Of a DNA stretch of 64,000 nucleotides, positions 1 to 8,190 are shown one piece after another. Made by a program: the position numbers and the translations under genes. The DNA is from Geothrix sp. PMB-07 (GTDB lineage: Bacteria; Acidobacteriota; Holophagae; Holophagales; Holophagaceae): NCBI RefSeq assembly GCF_030758935.1, contig NZ_CP132333.1, positions 2,418,992 through 2,482,991 of the forward strand, in the 5' to 3' direction. The notes below the pieces were generated by a model that worked only from the letters and a program-made list of their open reading frames with translations, had not been told where the DNA came from and made no database searches. Each line of letters opens with the position of its first letter. Position 1 is the stretch's first letter.

Positions 1-1328
1 ACGGCGCGTTCGGCGCGCCAGAATCGGCTTCCCTTCACCAGGATACGGGCTCCGGGCGGAATTGCGGAGAGCCCAGCTGCATCGTCGCGCAGGGACTCGA
101 AATCCGGAAAGGCCTGGGCCCGCTGGCCGAAGCCCTCCGCCAGCTCTTCAGCGAATTCTCCATAGACCCAGAGCCTCGATAAGCCGAGGACCTTGAGGGC
201 CGCACCTGTCTCCCGGTGGAGGCGCGCGGCTTCGCTCCCCAGTTCCCGCATGGAGCCCAGCACGGCCACCGCCTCGCCGCCGGGCAGCTGCAGCAGGGCC
301 CGGGCGCAGGCCAGAATCGAATCCACGCTGGCGTTGTAGGTTTCATCCAGGAGGCAGCCGCCCTTGGAAAGGTTGTGGAGGCGGCCTCGGCCCGGCTCTG
401 GCGTCACGGTGCCCAGGCCCCGTGCCACCCGCTCTGCGTCAAAGCCCAACGCGATGGCCAGGGCAGCAGCCAGGGCCGCGTTGCGAATCTGATGTTCCCC
501 GGGGAGCTGGAGGCGGATGGGCAGCGGGCCCGAAGGGGTTCGCAGGTGGAAGGCCCCGCCTGCCGCTCCCAGGGATTCGACCGCCTCCCAGCCAAAGGCC
601 TGGCCCTCTCCCACGGGAAGGGCTCGCGCATGCTGGGCCCAGGGCTGTTCGGCGATCCAGCGGCACCAGGCATCCGTGGCCAGGTGGGCCCAGAGGCCAC
701 CCCGATTCAGGCCCGCCACCAGCTCACCCTTGGCCGCGGCGACACCCTCCTGCCCGTTGGCGAAGTTCTCGATGTGCGCCGTGCCCACCAAGGTGATCAA
801 GCCCGCATCCAGCGGCGCGATTTCCGTGAGCCGTCGAATCTCCCCTGGCGTGCTCATGCCCATTTCCAGCACCGCGGCGCCAAGGCCCTCGGGCAGGGTG
901 GCCAGGGCCTCGGGCAGGCCCAGCGTGTTGTTGCGGTTGCCCGGTGTTTGCCAGCCGCCCACGGCCGCGGCCAGCAACTCCTTGGTGCTGGTCTTCCCGA
1001 CACTCCCCGTGACGCCGAACACCACCTTGGGCCGCACCGCCTCCAGGCGCGCCTGGCCCCAATGCTGCAGCGCGACCAGCGTGTCCGGCACCACCAGCTG
1101 CGGACATTCCAACGGCAGGGGATGGTCCACCAGCAGCGCGGCGGCGCCCTTCTCCACGGCCTGGGCGGCGAACTCATGGCCATCCCGCTCGGCCCGGAGG
1201 GCCACGAAACAGGCACCGGGAACGAGGGTCCGCGTGTCCAGCGAGAGCGCGCTGGGCATCACGGAACCCTCACCCAGGATCTCCCCCCCCAGATGGGAGG
1301 CGATCTGGAACAGAGACCACTGGCTCAT
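1..1328 (-). CDS. murF: UDP-N-acetylmuramoyl-tripeptide--D-alanyl-D-alanine ligase MurF (3' end cut by window edge)
   Basis: Reading the minus strand from the ATG at 1328 gives an uninterrupted protein of about 442 codons that runs off the left edge. The Mur-ligase P-loop GVTGSVGKTSTKE is visible near residue 108, followed by NRNNTLGLPEAL and, near the C-terminus, DETYNASVDS, which are typical of MurF. The enzyme adds D-Ala-D-Ala to UDP-MurNAc-tripeptide in the cytoplasm, the last soluble step of peptidoglycan precursor synthesis. The start overlaps the stop of the Sua5-type gene by 4 bases (ATGA), so the two are probably translationally coupled in the dcw operon. Only the last few residues are missing. 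Confidence 0.93.
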   Translation of the reverse strand, partial: MSQWSLFQIASHLGGEILGEGSVMPSALSLDTRTLVPGACFVALRAERDGHEFAAQAVEKGAAALLVDHPLPLECPQLVVPDTLVALQHWGQARLEAVRPKVVFGVTGSVGKTSTKELLAAAVGGWQTPGNRNNTLGLPEALATLPEGLGAAVLEMGMSTPGEIRRLTEIAPLDAGLITLVGTAHIENFANGQEGVAAAKGELVAGLNRGGLWAHLATDAWCRWIAEQPWAQHARALPVGEGQAFGWEAVESLGAAGGAFHLRTPSGPLPIRLQLPGEHQIRNAALAAALAIALGFDAERVARGLGTVTPEPGRGRLHNLSKGGCLLDETYNASVDSILACARALLQLPGGEAVAVLGSMRELGSEAARLHRETGAALKVLGLSRLWVYGEFAEELAEGFGQRAQAFPDFESLRDDAAGLSAIPPGARILVKGSRFWRAERA

Positions 1329-2311
1329 GCCGACCCCTTTGCAGATGCCCGCCGCAACCGATCCCGGACCGCCATCCAGGCTTCGCCATCCGGGGGCTGC
1401 TCCACCAAGATACGGTCGAAGCCTTCGTCGTCCAGGTCGTGCAGCAACGCATACAGGCGTGTCCCCACCGCTTCGGCATCTAGGGGCAGGCTGATCCCCC
1501 GCACCCCTTCAGGCAGCAGGGGCAGCGCGCCGAAAGCCACGTAGGCTCTGCGACCTTCGGATACGAGGCAGCCCGTTCCTGGTTCCACCAGCTCCAGCCG
1601 CGCGCGGGGTGCGTAGTGGCGTTCCGCCATGCCCGGCGCCGCCTGCGCTTCCCCGGCCCTCACGGCGCCTTCCCAGATCTCCACCGGGCCGATGATGGCC
1701 TCGATGTCCGCTGGGGCGATGGGCCCCGGCCGCAGGATACGCGGGCGTTCTCTGCTCAGATCGAGGATGGTCGATTCCAGCCCCGCTTCGGTGGGGCCGC
1801 CGTCGAGGATCAGATCCACCACCTCGCCCAGGCTTGAAGCGACGTGTTCGGGGCGGGTGGGCGACAGGTGCTGGCTGCGGTTGGCGCTGGGCGCGGCCAG
1901 GGGACGGCCCACGGCGCGGATGAGGGCCAGGGCCAGGCGGTGGGATGGGCAGCGCAGCGCCACGCTGGGGCCCTGCGCCCGCACGATGGCCGGCACTAGC
2001 GCCGAGGCAGGCAGCACCAGGGTGAGCGGCCCGGGCCAGAAGCGCTCGGCCAACCGCTGGGCGACCTCGGGCCAGTGCGAAACGAGCACCTTCGCCGAGG
2101 CGATGCCCTCCACATGGAGGATCACCGGATTGGTGGCTGGGCGCCCCTTGGCCGCGTAGATCTTGGCCACAGCGTCGGCGTTCAGCCCGTCGGCCCCAAG
2201 CCCGTACACGGTCTCGGTGGGAAAGGCCACCAGCCCACCCGATGAGAGGATGGCTGCGGCTTCCCGCAGCACCGGCGAATCGGCCCCGGAGGCCCGGAGG
2301 ATGCGGGTCAC
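1325..2311 (-). CDS. tsaC: Sua5/YciO/YrdC-type L-threonylcarbamoyladenylate synthase
   Basis: 328 aa with a GTG start overlapping the murE stop (GTGA). The N-terminal YrdC domain shows FPTETVYGLGAD, KGRPATNPVILHV and PLAAPSANRS, which bind ATP, bicarbonate and threonine in this family. About 100 further residues follow as a C-terminal Sua5 domain, so it is the long Sua5 form rather than short TsaC. It makes threonylcarbamoyl-AMP for t6A37 modification of ANN-decoding tRNAs. Its place between murE and murF, with 4-base overlaps on both sides, is unusual: a tRNA-modification gene co-transcribed with cell-wall genes. Identity is secure; the symbol could equally be written sua5 or ywlC. Confidence 0.92.
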   Translation of the reverse strand: MTRILRASGADSPVLREAAAILSSGGLVAFPTETVYGLGADGLNADAVAKIYAAKGRPATNPVILHVEGIASAKVLVSHWPEVAQRLAERFWPGPLTLVLPASALVPAIVRAQGPSVALRCPSHRLALALIRAVGRPLAAPSANRSQHLSPTRPEHVASSLGEVVDLILDGGPTEAGLESTILDLSRERPRILRPGPIAPADIEAIIGPVEIWEGAVRAGEAQAAPGMAERHYAPRARLELVEPGTGCLVSEGRRAYVAFGALPLLPEGVRGISLPLDAEAVGTRLYALLHDLDDEGFDRILVEQPPDGEAWMAVRDRLRRASAKGSA

Positions 2312-3765
2312 TGCGAGCTTCCCAGGGCGGCTTCCACCGCGGCGCGATCGCTGTAGGGATGCTTCACGCCGTGGATTTCCTGGTAGGGTTCATGCCCCTT
2401 CCCCGCCAGCAGCAGCAGGTCGCCGGGGCGGCAGTCCGCCAGGGCCTGGGCCACGGTGGCCCGCCGATCGGCGTGGCGGTGGTAGCGGGAAGCGTCGTTG
2501 CGGAGGGCCTCGGGAATGCCCGGCGCGGCGTCATCCAGGATGCGTTCAGGGTCTTCGCTGCGGGGATTGTCGCTGGTGTGCCAAAGCACGTCCGCCCCCG
2601 CGGCGACCGCGGCCGCCATGAGGGGGCGCTTGGCGCGGTCCCGGTCGCCACCGCAGCCGAAGAGCACGTGCAGACGCGCGCCCGGGGGCAGCAGTCGCCG
2701 CCCCTCGGCCAGCAGCTTTTCCAGGGCATCCGGCGTGTGGGCGTAATCCACCATGACTCCGAAAGGCTGGCCACAATCCACGCGCTCGAGGCGGCCTGGG
2801 GCGCCCGTCAGGTGGGCAACTGCAGGCAACAACTGGTTCAGGTCGAAACCCGCCTCCGCGCAGGCCGCGAGGGCAGCCAGCAGGTTGTAGGCATTGAAGC
2901 GGCCCAGCAGCGGGCTCTCCACCCGGAAATCGCCCTGCAGCCCCTGCAGGCGGAAGCAGGTGCCCGTGGGGCCCAGTTCCAATTCCGTGGCACGGTAATC
3001 CGCCTCGTGATCGATGGCGTAGCTCCAGCAGCGTCCGCCTTCCAGCAGACGGCGGCCATAGGCGTCATCGGCGTTCACCAGAAAGCGGCCGCATTGGTTC
3101 CTCAAGCTCGCCTTGGCCTGGAAATAGGCCTCCAGAGTGCCGTGGTAGTCCAGATGATCCTGGGTGAGGTTGGTGAACACCCCCACTTTGAACAGGGCGC
3201 CGTGGACTCGACCAAGACACAGCGCATGGCTGCTCACCTCCACCGCCGAGGCCGCATCGCCTGCTTCCACGCTGCGCCGCAGCCAGCGGTAGAAGGCCGG
3301 GCTTTCCGGCGTGGTGCGGACGGCCTCCTCTTCCTGATCGCCCGCGGCGTTGAGCACCGTGCCCACCAGCCCGCAGCCGATGCCTGCGCCCCGCAGGAGC
3401 TGGCGGATGAGGGTAGTGGTGGTGGTCTTGCCATTGGTGCCCGTCACGCCGATGAGCGCCAAATGCTCATCGGGCGTGCCGTGCAGCCGACGGGCCATCT
3501 CTGCCATGCGCAATCGGGGGTCGGCCAGGAAGGTGCAGGCGGCCACGGTATCGGGCACCTCCACAGGAGCTTCGCTCAGCACCGCGCTGGCGCCCAAGGC
3601 CAGCGCCTGGGGCACGAAGGCCGCACCATCCGCCTTTTCGCCCTTGAGGGCCAGGAAGGCCCAGCCCTGCCGGATGTCGCGGCTGTCGCTGCTGAGATCC
3701 ACCACCTCCACATCCGGCCCGGACTGCCGCGTGGCGATGCCATCGATGAGGGTGTCGAGGTTCAT
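2308..3765 (-). CDS. murE: UDP-N-acetylmuramoyl-L-alanyl-D-glutamate--2,6-diaminopimelate ligase MurE
   Basis: 485 aa. The ATP-binding loop GVTGTNGKTTTTTLIRQLL lies near residue 110. The amino-acid specificity motif DNPR lies near residue 398; in the family DNPR marks meso-diaminopimelate-adding enzymes, while lysine-adding ones differ there. The cell wall is therefore predicted to be of the meso-DAP type. The cytoplasmic enzyme adds the third residue of the stem peptide. It overlaps ftsI upstream (ATGA) and tsaC downstream (GTGA), as expected in a tightly packed dcw operon. Length and motifs are normal. Confidence 0.96.
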   Translation of the reverse strand: MNLDTLIDGIATRQSGPDVEVVDLSSDSRDIRQGWAFLALKGEKADGAAFVPQALALGASAVLSEAPVEVPDTVAACTFLADPRLRMAEMARRLHGTPDEHLALIGVTGTNGKTTTTTLIRQLLRGAGIGCGLVGTVLNAAGDQEEEAVRTTPESPAFYRWLRRSVEAGDAASAVEVSSHALCLGRVHGALFKVGVFTNLTQDHLDYHGTLEAYFQAKASLRNQCGRFLVNADDAYGRRLLEGGRCWSYAIDHEADYRATELELGPTGTCFRLQGLQGDFRVESPLLGRFNAYNLLAALAACAEAGFDLNQLLPAVAHLTGAPGRLERVDCGQPFGVMVDYAHTPDALEKLLAEGRRLLPPGARLHVLFGCGGDRDRAKRPLMAAAVAAGADVLWHTSDNPRSEDPERILDDAAPGIPEALRNDASRYHRHADRRATVAQALADCRPGDLLLLAGKGHEPYQEIHGVKHPYSDRAAVEAALGSSQ

Positions 3766-5903
3766 GGGTTGCCCGCCTTGATCTTCACCACGGTGCCCGG
3801 CTCCAGCGGAGCGCCCGGATCGGGGCTCTGACTGAGAACGCGGGTGGCCGTGCTGCCCGGAGCCGCTTCGATCCGCGGTGTGCCGCCCACCAGCACCACG
3901 CGGTGGATGGCCGCCTTGAGGCTGAGACCCTTGAGATCAGGCACCCGGCCGCGTTCCACGTGCACGGTGGCCTCATCGGTTTCACTCACGGGCCAGTCCC
4001 GCAGGGAGAGCTTCAGATCGGCCTCGCGATCAGGATCCGGCGAGGTCTCGCGGAAGCGCAGGATGTTGTCGCCGATGCGCTTGAAGAGAGGGGCCGCCAC
4101 ATCACCACCCGTGGTGTCACCGGCAGGATCGTCCAGCATGACCATCACGCCGTACTGGGGCTTGTCCGCGGGAAAGAACCCCATGAAGGACGCGAAGTGA
4201 CGCCGGGGATCGTACTTGCCATCGATGAGCTTGCGGCTGGTGCCGGTTTTGCCGAAGGCCACCACGCCGTTATCCAACTGAGCCCGCTTGCCCGTGCCGC
4301 GGGTGAGGACGCCTTTCAGGGCCTCCTTCATGAGGTTCGCGGTCTCCTCACTCAGCACCTGGCCCCGCACCGTGGGTTTGAATTCCTTCAGCAGCAGACC
4401 CTTGTCGTTGTAGATGCGCTGCACCAGGATGGGCTGCATGAGCTTGCCGCCGTTGGCCAGGGCGCAGCCCGCCATGAGGATCTGCAAAGGGGTGGTGTTC
4501 AGTCCGTAGCCGTAGGAGAAGGTGTACTGGGTGGGCACGCTCCAGCGGTCCGGCGCGATCATGCGGCCGGCGCTTTCCCCAGGGAAGTTCAGGCCGGTCG
4601 CATCGCCGAAGCCGAACTTGCGCAAGTACGAGTAGTGGACGGCCGGATCAAGACGGATGCCCATCTTGGCCGCGCCCACGTTGGAGCTCTGCCAGAGCAC
4701 CTCTTCAAAGGACAGGACGCCATGGTGGTGCGTGTCCGTGATGGGCGGCGCCTTCGTGCTGTACTGCCAGCGTCCGCCCATGCAGTCGATGCCTTCGCCC
4801 AGGTGCACCTTGCGCTCTTCCAGCGCGATGGCCGCGGTGAAGATCTTCATGGTGGAGCCGGGTTCGTACACATCCTCGATGGGATGCACCTTGCGGGCGG
4901 CCTTCTGCCGTTCCAACTCGCGGCGCAGTTCGTCCCGCTCGGCGGCGCTCAGTTCGGATTCGCCGCGGTTGCGGAATTTCTTCGGCAGGATGTGGTTGGG
5001 ATCGAAGGTGGGCGTACCTGCGATGGCCAGGATCTCCCCGGTCTGGGGATCCACCACCACCGCGTAGGCCGTGGCGGGCCGCGACACCCGCACGCCCTCT
5101 TCCAGCGCGTTCTCCACGATGTGCTGGATGGAAGCATCCAGGCTCAATTGCAGCGAGGCGCCATTCACGGGGATCTGGCTGTAGTTCTCCTGAAGAATGA
5201 GCAGCTTCCCGTGGGCATCACGGGGCGCGATGAGCTCGCCCTTCACGCCGGAGAGCTGCTTGTCGTAGGTCTGCTCGATGCCCAGCTGGCCGATGCCGTC
5301 GATGTTGGTGAAGCCCAGGATCTGCGCCGCCAGGCTGCCACGCGGGTAGAAGCGCTGGCTCTCGGGCTGGAACTCGATGCCATCCAGATCAAGGGCGCGG
5401 ATGGCGGCTACTTTCACCGGCGGCAAGTGCCGCTCCAGGTAGACGAACGTTTTCTTGCGCAGGAGCTTCTCCAGCACCTGGGCCTTGGTTTGCTCCAGGA
5501 TGGGCGCCAGCTTGGTGGCCATCTCAGAAGCGGCCTTTCGATCCGGATTGCCCCAGTGGCGCTCCTCGCCCTTGCCCGCCTTGAAATCCGGGTAGAACAC
5601 GCGGGGATCGACGAAGAGGCTTTCCACCTTGATGGAGATGGCCAAGGGCTCACCGCGCCGGTCCCGCAGCTCCCCGCGGATGGGCGGCACGGGCACGATG
5701 GTGGTGTGCTGCTGGTCCGCCTTGGCCTGGTAGCGCTTGTGCTCCACACCCTGCAGCCAGATGAGCCTCAGCAGAATGAGCAGGGCCCAGAGCGCCATGC
5801 CGCCCATGATCCACGGCATCCGCCGGGGCAGCAGGTCCTGGGGGTCCTGCCGCCCCAGCAGGCGCCGGGAGGCATGGGATTCAGTGGCGAAGCGGAGGGA
5901 CAC
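3762..5903 (-). CDS. ftsI: Division-specific class B penicillin-binding protein FtsI/PBP3 with C-terminal PASTA domain
   Basis: 713 aa with a GTG start. A short cytoplasmic N-terminus is followed by one membrane segment (about residues 30-48), a dimerisation domain, and a transpeptidase domain. The catalytic SxxK is GSTMK near residue 350, SxN is SSN, and KTG is FGKTGTS near 552. About 65 C-terminal residues look like a PASTA domain (VPDLKGLSLKAA... SQSPDPGAPLEPGTVV), as in SpoVD/PBP2x-type proteins. It cross-links septal peptidoglycan on the periplasmic face of the inner membrane. No clear Shine-Dalgarno precedes the GTG, so a slightly later start is possible. It lies between ftsL and murE in the dcw cluster. 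Confidence 0.95.
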   Translation of the reverse strand: MSLRFATESHASRRLLGRQDPQDLLPRRMPWIMGGMALWALLILLRLIWLQGVEHKRYQAKADQQHTTIVPVPPIRGELRDRRGEPLAISIKVESLFVDPRVFYPDFKAGKGEERHWGNPDRKAASEMATKLAPILEQTKAQVLEKLLRKKTFVYLERHLPPVKVAAIRALDLDGIEFQPESQRFYPRGSLAAQILGFTNIDGIGQLGIEQTYDKQLSGVKGELIAPRDAHGKLLILQENYSQIPVNGASLQLSLDASIQHIVENALEEGVRVSRPATAYAVVVDPQTGEILAIAGTPTFDPNHILPKKFRNRGESELSAAERDELRRELERQKAARKVHPIEDVYEPGSTMKIFTAAIALEERKVHLGEGIDCMGGRWQYSTKAPPITDTHHHGVLSFEEVLWQSSNVGAAKMGIRLDPAVHYSYLRKFGFGDATGLNFPGESAGRMIAPDRWSVPTQYTFSYGYGLNTTPLQILMAGCALANGGKLMQPILVQRIYNDKGLLLKEFKPTVRGQVLSEETANLMKEALKGVLTRGTGKRAQLDNGVVAFGKTGTSRKLIDGKYDPRRHFASFMGFFPADKPQYGVMVMLDDPAGDTTGGDVAAPLFKRIGDNILRFRETSPDPDREADLKLSLRDWPVSETDEATVHVERGRVPDLKGLSLKAAIHRVVLVGGTPRIEAAPGSTATRVLSQSPDPGAPLEPGTVVKIKAGNP

Positions 5904-5957
5904 AGGCGGGAACCAGAGAAACGTGGGAACGTGGGGCCATCAGGGCCCGTCACTAGC

Positions 5958-6326
5958 CTACAGCCCCTCAGAAGAGACCGGGCGGAGCTTGGCCAGGCGC
6001 TGATCCTCGGGCGTGAAGGCCCGCTGGATCATGTGCCCCTGCTTGCGGGGCTGCAGTCCCGCCTGCTGGGCGTAAACCTGCACCTCTTCGTCGCGCTGGT
6101 AGCGGCTCCGCTCGAGCATCAACTTGCGCTGCAGCTCCTCTTCCTTGTGGATGCGCTCCTTGATCTCTCCCATGGCGTAGCTGAGGCGGGTGCTCTGGAT
6201 CTTCAGGTAGGCCAAGGTGCCCAGGGGCATGGCCAGGGCCAGCACCAGCAGGAGCGTGCGCAGGATGCCCTCGCTCTCCACCGTGCGGGTGGGTGCGGCA
6301 GAGCTGGACAGGTTGCCGACGTTCAT
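5958..6326 (-). CDS. ftsL: FtsL-like cell division protein
   Basis: 122 aa from the ATG at 6326, which has GAGG five bases upstream. A TTG at 6341 overlapping the rsmH stop would add five residues but has no such site. There is a single hydrophobic segment (GILRTLLLVLALAMPLGTLAYL) followed by a charged, heptad-like helix (MGEIKERIHKEEELQRKLMLERSRY), the architecture of FtsL/DivIC coiled-coil divisome proteins. FtsL sequences diverge strongly, so the call rests on topology, size and position between rsmH and ftsI. It is probably a bitopic inner-membrane protein with a periplasmic coiled coil. Confidence 0.8.
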   Translation of the reverse strand: MNVGNLSSSAAPTRTVESEGILRTLLLVLALAMPLGTLAYLKIQSTRLSYAMGEIKERIHKEEELQRKLMLERSRYQRDEEVQVYAQQAGLQPRKQGHMIQRAFTPEDQRLAKLRPVSSEGL

Positions 6327-6337
6327 GGGGACCTCGT

Positions 6338-7297
6338 TCAAGCGATCCGCTCCGCCACGCGCAGGCGGGCGGACCGGGAGGGGGGATTCGCGGCGGCTTC
6401 GGCCTCGCTGGGCGCGATGCCACCGGCATGGATGAGTTTCAGAACCTTGGGAAGTTCGATGGGAGCGGTGCGTCCCGGGCCGTCATAGATGCCCGCCAGG
6501 CGGCGGAGGGTCTGCTTGACGATGCGGTCCTCCAGGCTGTGGAAGCTGATGACCGCCAGGCGCCCCCCCACCCGCAGGTGGGAAACCGCCGCCTCAAGAG
6601 ATGCGGCCAGACGATCCAGCTCGCCGTTCACGGCGATGCGGATGCCCTGGAAGGTGCGGGTGGCCGGATCACTGTGGCCTTTGCGCTTGGCGGGCTCGCG
6701 GGGGATGACGGTGTAGACGGCCTTGGCCAGATCGTGGGTGGTTTCCAGGCGCCCCTCATGCAGCGCCCGCAGGATGGCGCGGGCGATGGGACGGCTGGCC
6801 CGCTCCTCGCCGTACTGGTAGATGGCATCCGCCAGGCTTTCGTCCGTCTGCTCGGCGATCCAGGCCCGGGCGGAAAGACCATGCTCCTGGTCCATGCGCA
6901 TGTCCAAGGGCCCCTCATCCCGGAAACTGAAGCCCCGTTCGGGGCTTCGGAGCTGAAGGGTGGACACGCCCAAGTCGGCCAGGATGGCGTCGAAGCCATC
7001 GGGGGCTTGCGCGGCCTTCCAGGCCTGGAAGTGGCTGTCTTCCCAGAGATCTTCGTAGGCACTGGCCAGCAGGCTGAGCCGACCATCGGAACCCAGCCGC
7101 TTGGTGGCCAGGGCACGGGCCTCGGGGTCGCGGTCCACTCCCAGGTAGCGGGAGGCTGCATCGGCCTTGGCCAACAGCGCCTCGGCGTGGCCGCCCAATC
7201 CCAGGGTGAGGTCGAGGATCCGCGCAGCAGGGGGCAGCACCAGGTGGTCGAGCACCTCCTGAAGCAGCACAGGGACATGAATGGGGGTCGTCATCAT
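6338..7297 (-). CDS. rsmH: 16S rRNA (cytosine(1402)-N(4))-methyltransferase RsmH (MraW)
   Basis: 319 aa beginning MMTTPIHVPVLLQEVLDHL, the usual family start; the A of its ATG is the last base of the mraZ stop (TGATG). The SAM-binding motif DLTLGLGGHAEALL is at about residues 33-46, with DRDPEARALA and DGFDAILADLGVST further on. FQGIRIAVNGEL and VISFHSLEDRIVK are family signatures. A longer reading frame back to 7384 overlaps mraZ and has no family match. The enzyme N4-methylates C1402 in the ribosomal P site. Length is normal (about 310 aa in the family). Confidence 0.96.
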   Translation of the reverse strand: MMTTPIHVPVLLQEVLDHLVLPPAARILDLTLGLGGHAEALLAKADAASRYLGVDRDPEARALATKRLGSDGRLSLLASAYEDLWEDSHFQAWKAAQAPDGFDAILADLGVSTLQLRSPERGFSFRDEGPLDMRMDQEHGLSARAWIAEQTDESLADAIYQYGEERASRPIARAILRALHEGRLETTHDLAKAVYTVIPREPAKRKGHSDPATRTFQGIRIAVNGELDRLAASLEAAVSHLRVGGRLAVISFHSLEDRIVKQTLRRLAGIYDGPGRTAPIELPKVLKLIHAGGIAPSEAEAAANPPSRSARLRVAERIA

Positions 7298-7782
7298 CAG
7301 ATCCCCAGGTCCGCGAGCTGCGCCAGATCCTCGGCGTTGAGGGGCTCGGCCGCCAGGCGGCGCTCGAAGCCGGCCTTGTTCCACAGGGCCAGATGATCCA
7401 TCTGCCCCAGCACCGCGACTTCGCCCATGAGCTGGGCGGCCTCGCGAAGGATGGGCGGAATGACGAAGCGGCCCTGGGCGTCGGGCTCTACCTCGCTGCC
7501 GAAGTAGGCGGTGGTCTCCAGGAACTTGCGCTTGGCGGGGCTGGTGGAAGGCAGGGCGGCGAGGCGGGCTTCGATGGCCTCCCAGACCGGCAGGGGATAG
7601 AGGCGGGCCGAACGGCCATCCAGCGAGGTCAGGTAGTGCCGCAGGGACCCGGCGCCTTCGCGCAAAGCTCCGCTCCCTTCGCCCTGGGCGAAGGCCTCCA
7701 ACTCGGCCTTGAAAGAAGAGGGCAACTTGAGGCGGCCCTTCTCATCCACTGTGGCCGGTGAGTTTCCGCGAAGTCGCAGCAC
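7297..7782 (-). CDS. mraZ: Transcriptional regulator MraZ
   Basis: 161 aa with a GTG start preceded by GAAAGG. Both SpoVT/AbrB-like halves are visible: the N-terminal GNSPATVDEKGRLKLPSSF and the repeat VEPDAQGRFVIPPILRE, corresponding to the DxKGR signature of MraZ. MraZ is the first gene of most dcw operons and represses its own promoter through short direct repeats. Such repeats are present just upstream (7831-7880). It is about 10 residues longer than the E. coli protein. Confidence 0.94.
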   Translation of the reverse strand: MLRLRGNSPATVDEKGRLKLPSSFKAELEAFAQGEGSGALREGAGSLRHYLTSLDGRSARLYPLPVWEAIEARLAALPSTSPAKRKFLETTAYFGSEVEPDAQGRFVIPPILREAAQLMGEVAVLGQMDHLALWNKAGFERRLAAEPLNAEDLAQLADLGI

Positions 7783-7830
7783 CGGTAACGCCTTTCAACC
7801 ATCTGCCCAATCGAGAGCTTTGAACCGGAG

Positions 7831-7880
7831 TGAGACCACTTTGATCCACTTCAGACCATTTTTCTCCACTGAGAACCACT
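7831..7880 (-). promoter_or_regulatory. Probable MraZ operator: five direct repeats of AGTGG at 10-bp period
   Basis: On the minus strand, AGTGG, AGTGG, AATGG, AGTGG and AGTGG begin every ten bases across 7880-7831, 49-98 bases upstream of the mraZ GTG. Known MraZ operators are short G-rich direct repeats with one helical turn between them (TGGGN repeats in E. coli, AAAGTG repeats in Mycoplasma). TTGACT and TATAGA occur just upstream, at about 7907-7902 and 7890-7885. Their 11-bp spacing is too short for a standard sigma-70 promoter, so I do not place the -35/-10. Confidence 0.75.
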
Positions 7881-7919
7881 TCAAAGTCTATAAACACCAA
7901 GAAAGTCAACAAGTGGAAA

Positions 7920-7971
7920 TAAAAACGAAAGAGCCCTTGCACCCCCTCTGGTCAAAAGGGGATGCAAGGGC
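7920..7971 (-). terminator. Rho-independent terminator upstream of mraZ
   Basis: The arms at 7933-7945 and 7958-7971 (GCCCTTGCA plus CCCC against GGGG plus TGCAAGGGC, with one bulged base) form a strong hairpin. On the minus strand it is followed by TCTTTCGTTTTTA. It would end transcripts of the dehydratase gene that stops at 8191 and isolate the mraZ promoter region. The 219 bases between it and the dehydratase stop hold nothing I recognise. Confidence 0.8.
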
Positions 7972-8190
7972 CCGTTAATGCTGGCTCTATCAGGAATACG
8001 GGGCGGAATCAGGGCGAAAATAGGGCGAGTGCGGCCCGATTTCGCCCAACCAGAGGCGCGGCTTGCGGTTCTAGGTGGAGGCCTTGGAACCCGCCCGGAC
8101 CTGCGGCCGATGACCGCAGCGGTCACCCTGGTTTCCCGCCGCTTGCAGCGGATCTATCCCAACACCGGAAGGCGAAGCCTCAGGCTTTGC

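Noticed and set aside
3903-6488. An 861-codon open frame on the plus strand opposite ftsI and ftsL
   Set aside because: It is antisense to genes with clear motifs; long antisense frames are common in GC-rich DNA, and its composition (His/Gln/Gly/Arg-rich) is that of a shadow frame. The same applies to the plus-strand frames at 216-1544 and 2242-3831.
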